64,000 nt of DNA from Hansschlegelia beijingensis (lineage in GTDB: Bacteria; Pseudomonadota; Alphaproteobacteria; Rhizobiales; Methylopilaceae): contig NZ_JACIDR010000002.1 in NCBI RefSeq assembly GCF_014196425.1, positions 248,001 through 312,000 on the forward strand. The letters are read 5' to 3'. A model generated the notes under the pieces. It worked only from the letters and a program-made list of their open reading frames with translations, did not search any database and was not told the DNA's origin. Positions 62,716-64,000 of this stretch are shown here, in pieces (positions within the stretch are counted from its first letter, which is position 1; each line of letters opens with the position of its first letter). The translations under genes and the position numbers were made by a program.

Positions 62716-63369
62716 ATGACCGTTCTCGACGCCGCCTCCCCCGTGCCCGCCGAGACCCTCGCGGCCGCGCCGCGCCCGGACCATCTGCTGGTCGCCGAGA
62801 TGGTGCAGCCGGGCTCGCGCGTGCTCGACGTCGGTTGCGGAGACGGGGCGCTGCTGCGGCTTCTGATCGCCCGGCGCGGCGTCGACGGCCGCGGCATCGA
62901 GATTTCCCAGTCGGGGGTGAACGCCTCGGTGGCGCACGGGCTCTCGGTCGTCCAGGGCGACGCGGACGCCGATCTCGCGCATTACCCCGACGACGCCTTC
63001 GATTACGTGATCCTCTCGCAGACCCTGCAGGCCACGAGGCGGCCGAAGGCGGTGGTGGAGGATCTGCTGCGGATCGGCCGCCGCGCGATCGTGTCGTTCC
63101 CGAATTTCGGCCACTGGCGGGTGCGGATGCAGTTCCTGCTCGAGGGCCGCATGCCGCAGACCGCGAACCTGCCCGACCCCTGGTACGAGACCCCGAACAT
63201 CCATCTCTGCACGATCCGCGACTTCGTCGACCTCGTGGATCTGCTCGGCGCGCGCATGGAGCGGGCGGTCGCGCTCGACGCCACCGGCCGCCCCGCGCCG
63301 GTGAACGCGCCCTGGTGGTTCTGGAACCTGTTCGGCGCCCAGGGCGTGTTTCTGCTCAGCCGGAAATAG
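62716..63369 (+). CDS. metW: methionine biosynthesis protein MetW
   Basis: 217 residues from ATG 62716. SAM-dependent methyltransferase-like fold with MVQPGSRVLDVGCGDGALL as motif I and the MetW-specific blocks VILSQTLQATRRPKAVVEDLL, FPNFGHWRVRMQFLLEGRMP and WYETPNIHLCTIRDF. MetW stimulates homoserine O-acetyltransferase MetX, and metX normally lies directly upstream; here it does not. The 3' end overlaps the convergent methyltransferase gene by 14 bp. Confidence 0.9.
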   Translation: MTVLDAASPVPAETLAAAPRPDHLLVAEMVQPGSRVLDVGCGDGALLRLLIARRGVDGRGIEISQSGVNASVAHGLSVVQGDADADLAHYPDDAFDYVILSQTLQATRRPKAVVEDLLRIGRRAIVSFPNFGHWRVRMQFLLEGRMPQTANLPDPWYETPNIHLCTIRDFVDLVDLLGARMERAVALDATGRPAPVNAPWWFWNLFGAQGVFLLSRK

Positions 63370-64000
63370 TGTCCCGGCGCGGCGCGGGCGCCGGAACCCC
63401 GAGGGGCGCCGGCCTGAGAGCCCGCGCCGGCGCCACGCGCCGCGGCGAACGGGCCGGCAGCGGCCGCACCGCCTGCTTGCTGGCCTCCACGATGTGCACC
63501 CCGGCGAACGGCGCCCACAGCCGGGCGCCGAGACGCTCCAGCGGCGCCGCGGAGCGAAACACCAGCCCGCGTTCGACCGGAGGCATGAACAGCGCCTCGT
63601 CCCACCCCTCCGGGGCGAACAGCGCCTCGCGGAGCAGCTCCGTCAGCTGGCTGCGGCTGAACGGCCGGCCATAGCCGAACGGCGTGGTGTCCAGCTTCGC
63701 CCAGGCGCCCCGGCGGTTCGGGACGATGGCGATCAGCCGGCCGCCGGGGGCGAGGCAGCGCCAGGCCTCGTTCAGGAATTCCGTCGCGCTGCCGCAGGTT
63801 TCGAGCGCGTGGACCGCCACGATCCGGTCGACGGCGGCGTCCGGCAGCGGCCACATCTCGTCGTCCACCAGTCCGGCGGCGTTCGGCCGGTCCAGCGGCC
63901 AGCCGGCGACGCCCTGCTGCGACGGCGAGAACGCCAGCACCCGCTCCGCATCCTCGCGAAACACGCCCACGAACGGCGTCGCGAACCCGATTCCGAGCAC
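63356..64000 (-). CDS. class I SAM-dependent methyltransferase, 5' end outside window
   Basis: At least 214 residues; the gene runs off the right edge, so the start is not seen. A motif-I-like segment is LGIGFATPF at the visible N-terminus, followed by VDRIVAVHALETCG, the post-motif CLAPGGRLIAIVPNRRGAWAK and PFGYGRPFSRSQLTELLREA. The C-terminal ~45 residues are Arg/Pro/Ala-rich. Proteins of this type are found next to hydroxyacylglutathione hydrolase genes in this order, but that neighbour is not visible here. The substrate is unknown. Confidence 0.75.
   Translation of the reverse strand: MLGIGFATPFVGVFREDAERVLAFSPSQQGVAGWPLDRPNAAGLVDDEMWPLPDAAVDRIVAVHALETCGSATEFLNEAWRCLAPGGRLIAIVPNRRGAWAKLDTTPFGYGRPFSRSQLTELLREALFAPEGWDEALFMPPVERGLVFRSAAPLERLGARLWAPFAGVHIVEASKQAVRPLPARSPRRVAPARALRPAPLGVPAPAPRRDTISG

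Noticed and set aside
62492-62719. Small plus-strand frames upstream of metW
   Set aside because: No recognisable product, no ribosome-binding site, and composition like random GC-rich sequence.

Overview
This 64 kb window is a high-GC (roughly 65-70%), gene-dense stretch of bacterial chromosome with little intergenic space and many 4-bp start/stop overlaps. The gene content points to an alphaproteobacterium of the order Hyphomicrobiales (Rhizobiales): the block rnd-lptA-lptB-rpoN-hpf-ptsN, bolA/J-domain protein/cobS/cobT, an mprF-acvB pair, class I lysyl-tRNA synthetase, DUF1150 beside an Hsp20 gene, and a ROSE-type RNA thermometer. The genus cannot be fixed from sequence reading alone. I see no rRNA operon, CRISPR array, IS element or prophage. 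Two tRNA genes are present: Leu-CAG on the minus strand and Gly-CCC on the plus strand.

Layout. (1) 1-12014: a complete assimilatory nitrate/nitrite locus on the plus strand, comprising nasT (3' end), nasS, a leader with a sigma-54 promoter and a NasT-type attenuator, nrtA-nrtB-nrtC, an FAD/NAD reductase, a siroheme nitrite reductase, an unusual [Fe-S]-FAD-NADPH reductase and the molybdenum nitrate reductase nasA. (2) 12020-14996 (minus): three overlapping signalling genes (CHASE3 kinase, single-domain receiver, REC-HisKA_2 kinase). (3) 15149-25708: cell-envelope genes (lytic transglycosylase, a polytopic membrane protein, an acyltransferase with an SGNH domain, GtrA, a HAD-UbiA fusion, mprF, acvB). 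(4) 25794-36404: FAD monooxygenase, bolA, J-domain protein, cobS-cobT, an esterase-like protein, DUF3617, an epimerase, queG, a GST and uppP. (5) 36433-43617: a solitary ABC ATPase, a ROSE/Hsp20/DUF1150 unit, then ptsN, hpf, rpoN, lptB, lptA and rnd on the minus strand. (6) 43716-54054: tRNA-Leu, an NDUFA9-like protein, a nucleotidyltransferase, an XRE-S24 repressor, DUF952, pyrD, lysK, a solute-binding protein, a GT2 glycosyltransferase, SCO and tRNA-Gly. (7) 54168-62395: a catabolic-looking unit of amidase, cyclase-family hydrolase and a LIV-type transporter, with a divergent LysR regulator. (8) 62716-64000: metW and a partial methyltransferase.

How the genes work together. In the nitrate locus, NrtABC imports nitrate, NasA reduces it to nitrite and NirA reduces nitrite to ammonium, with two NAD(P)H-linked flavoproteins as candidate electron donors. 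Control is visible in the DNA: a -24/-12 element upstream of nrtA, followed by an RNA leader with a hexaloop hairpin and an intrinsic terminator, as expected for NasS/NasT antitermination. The sigma-54 gene itself (rpoN) lies about 28 kb further along the window. The strongest points for follow-up are this leader, the pairing of a NirA carrying a CysJ-like N-terminal motif with a CysJ-like reductase whose FMN domain is replaced by a four-cysteine cluster domain, the ROSE thermometer on hsp20, the absence of lptC from its usual place, and the substrate-unknown amidase/cyclase/LIV operon.
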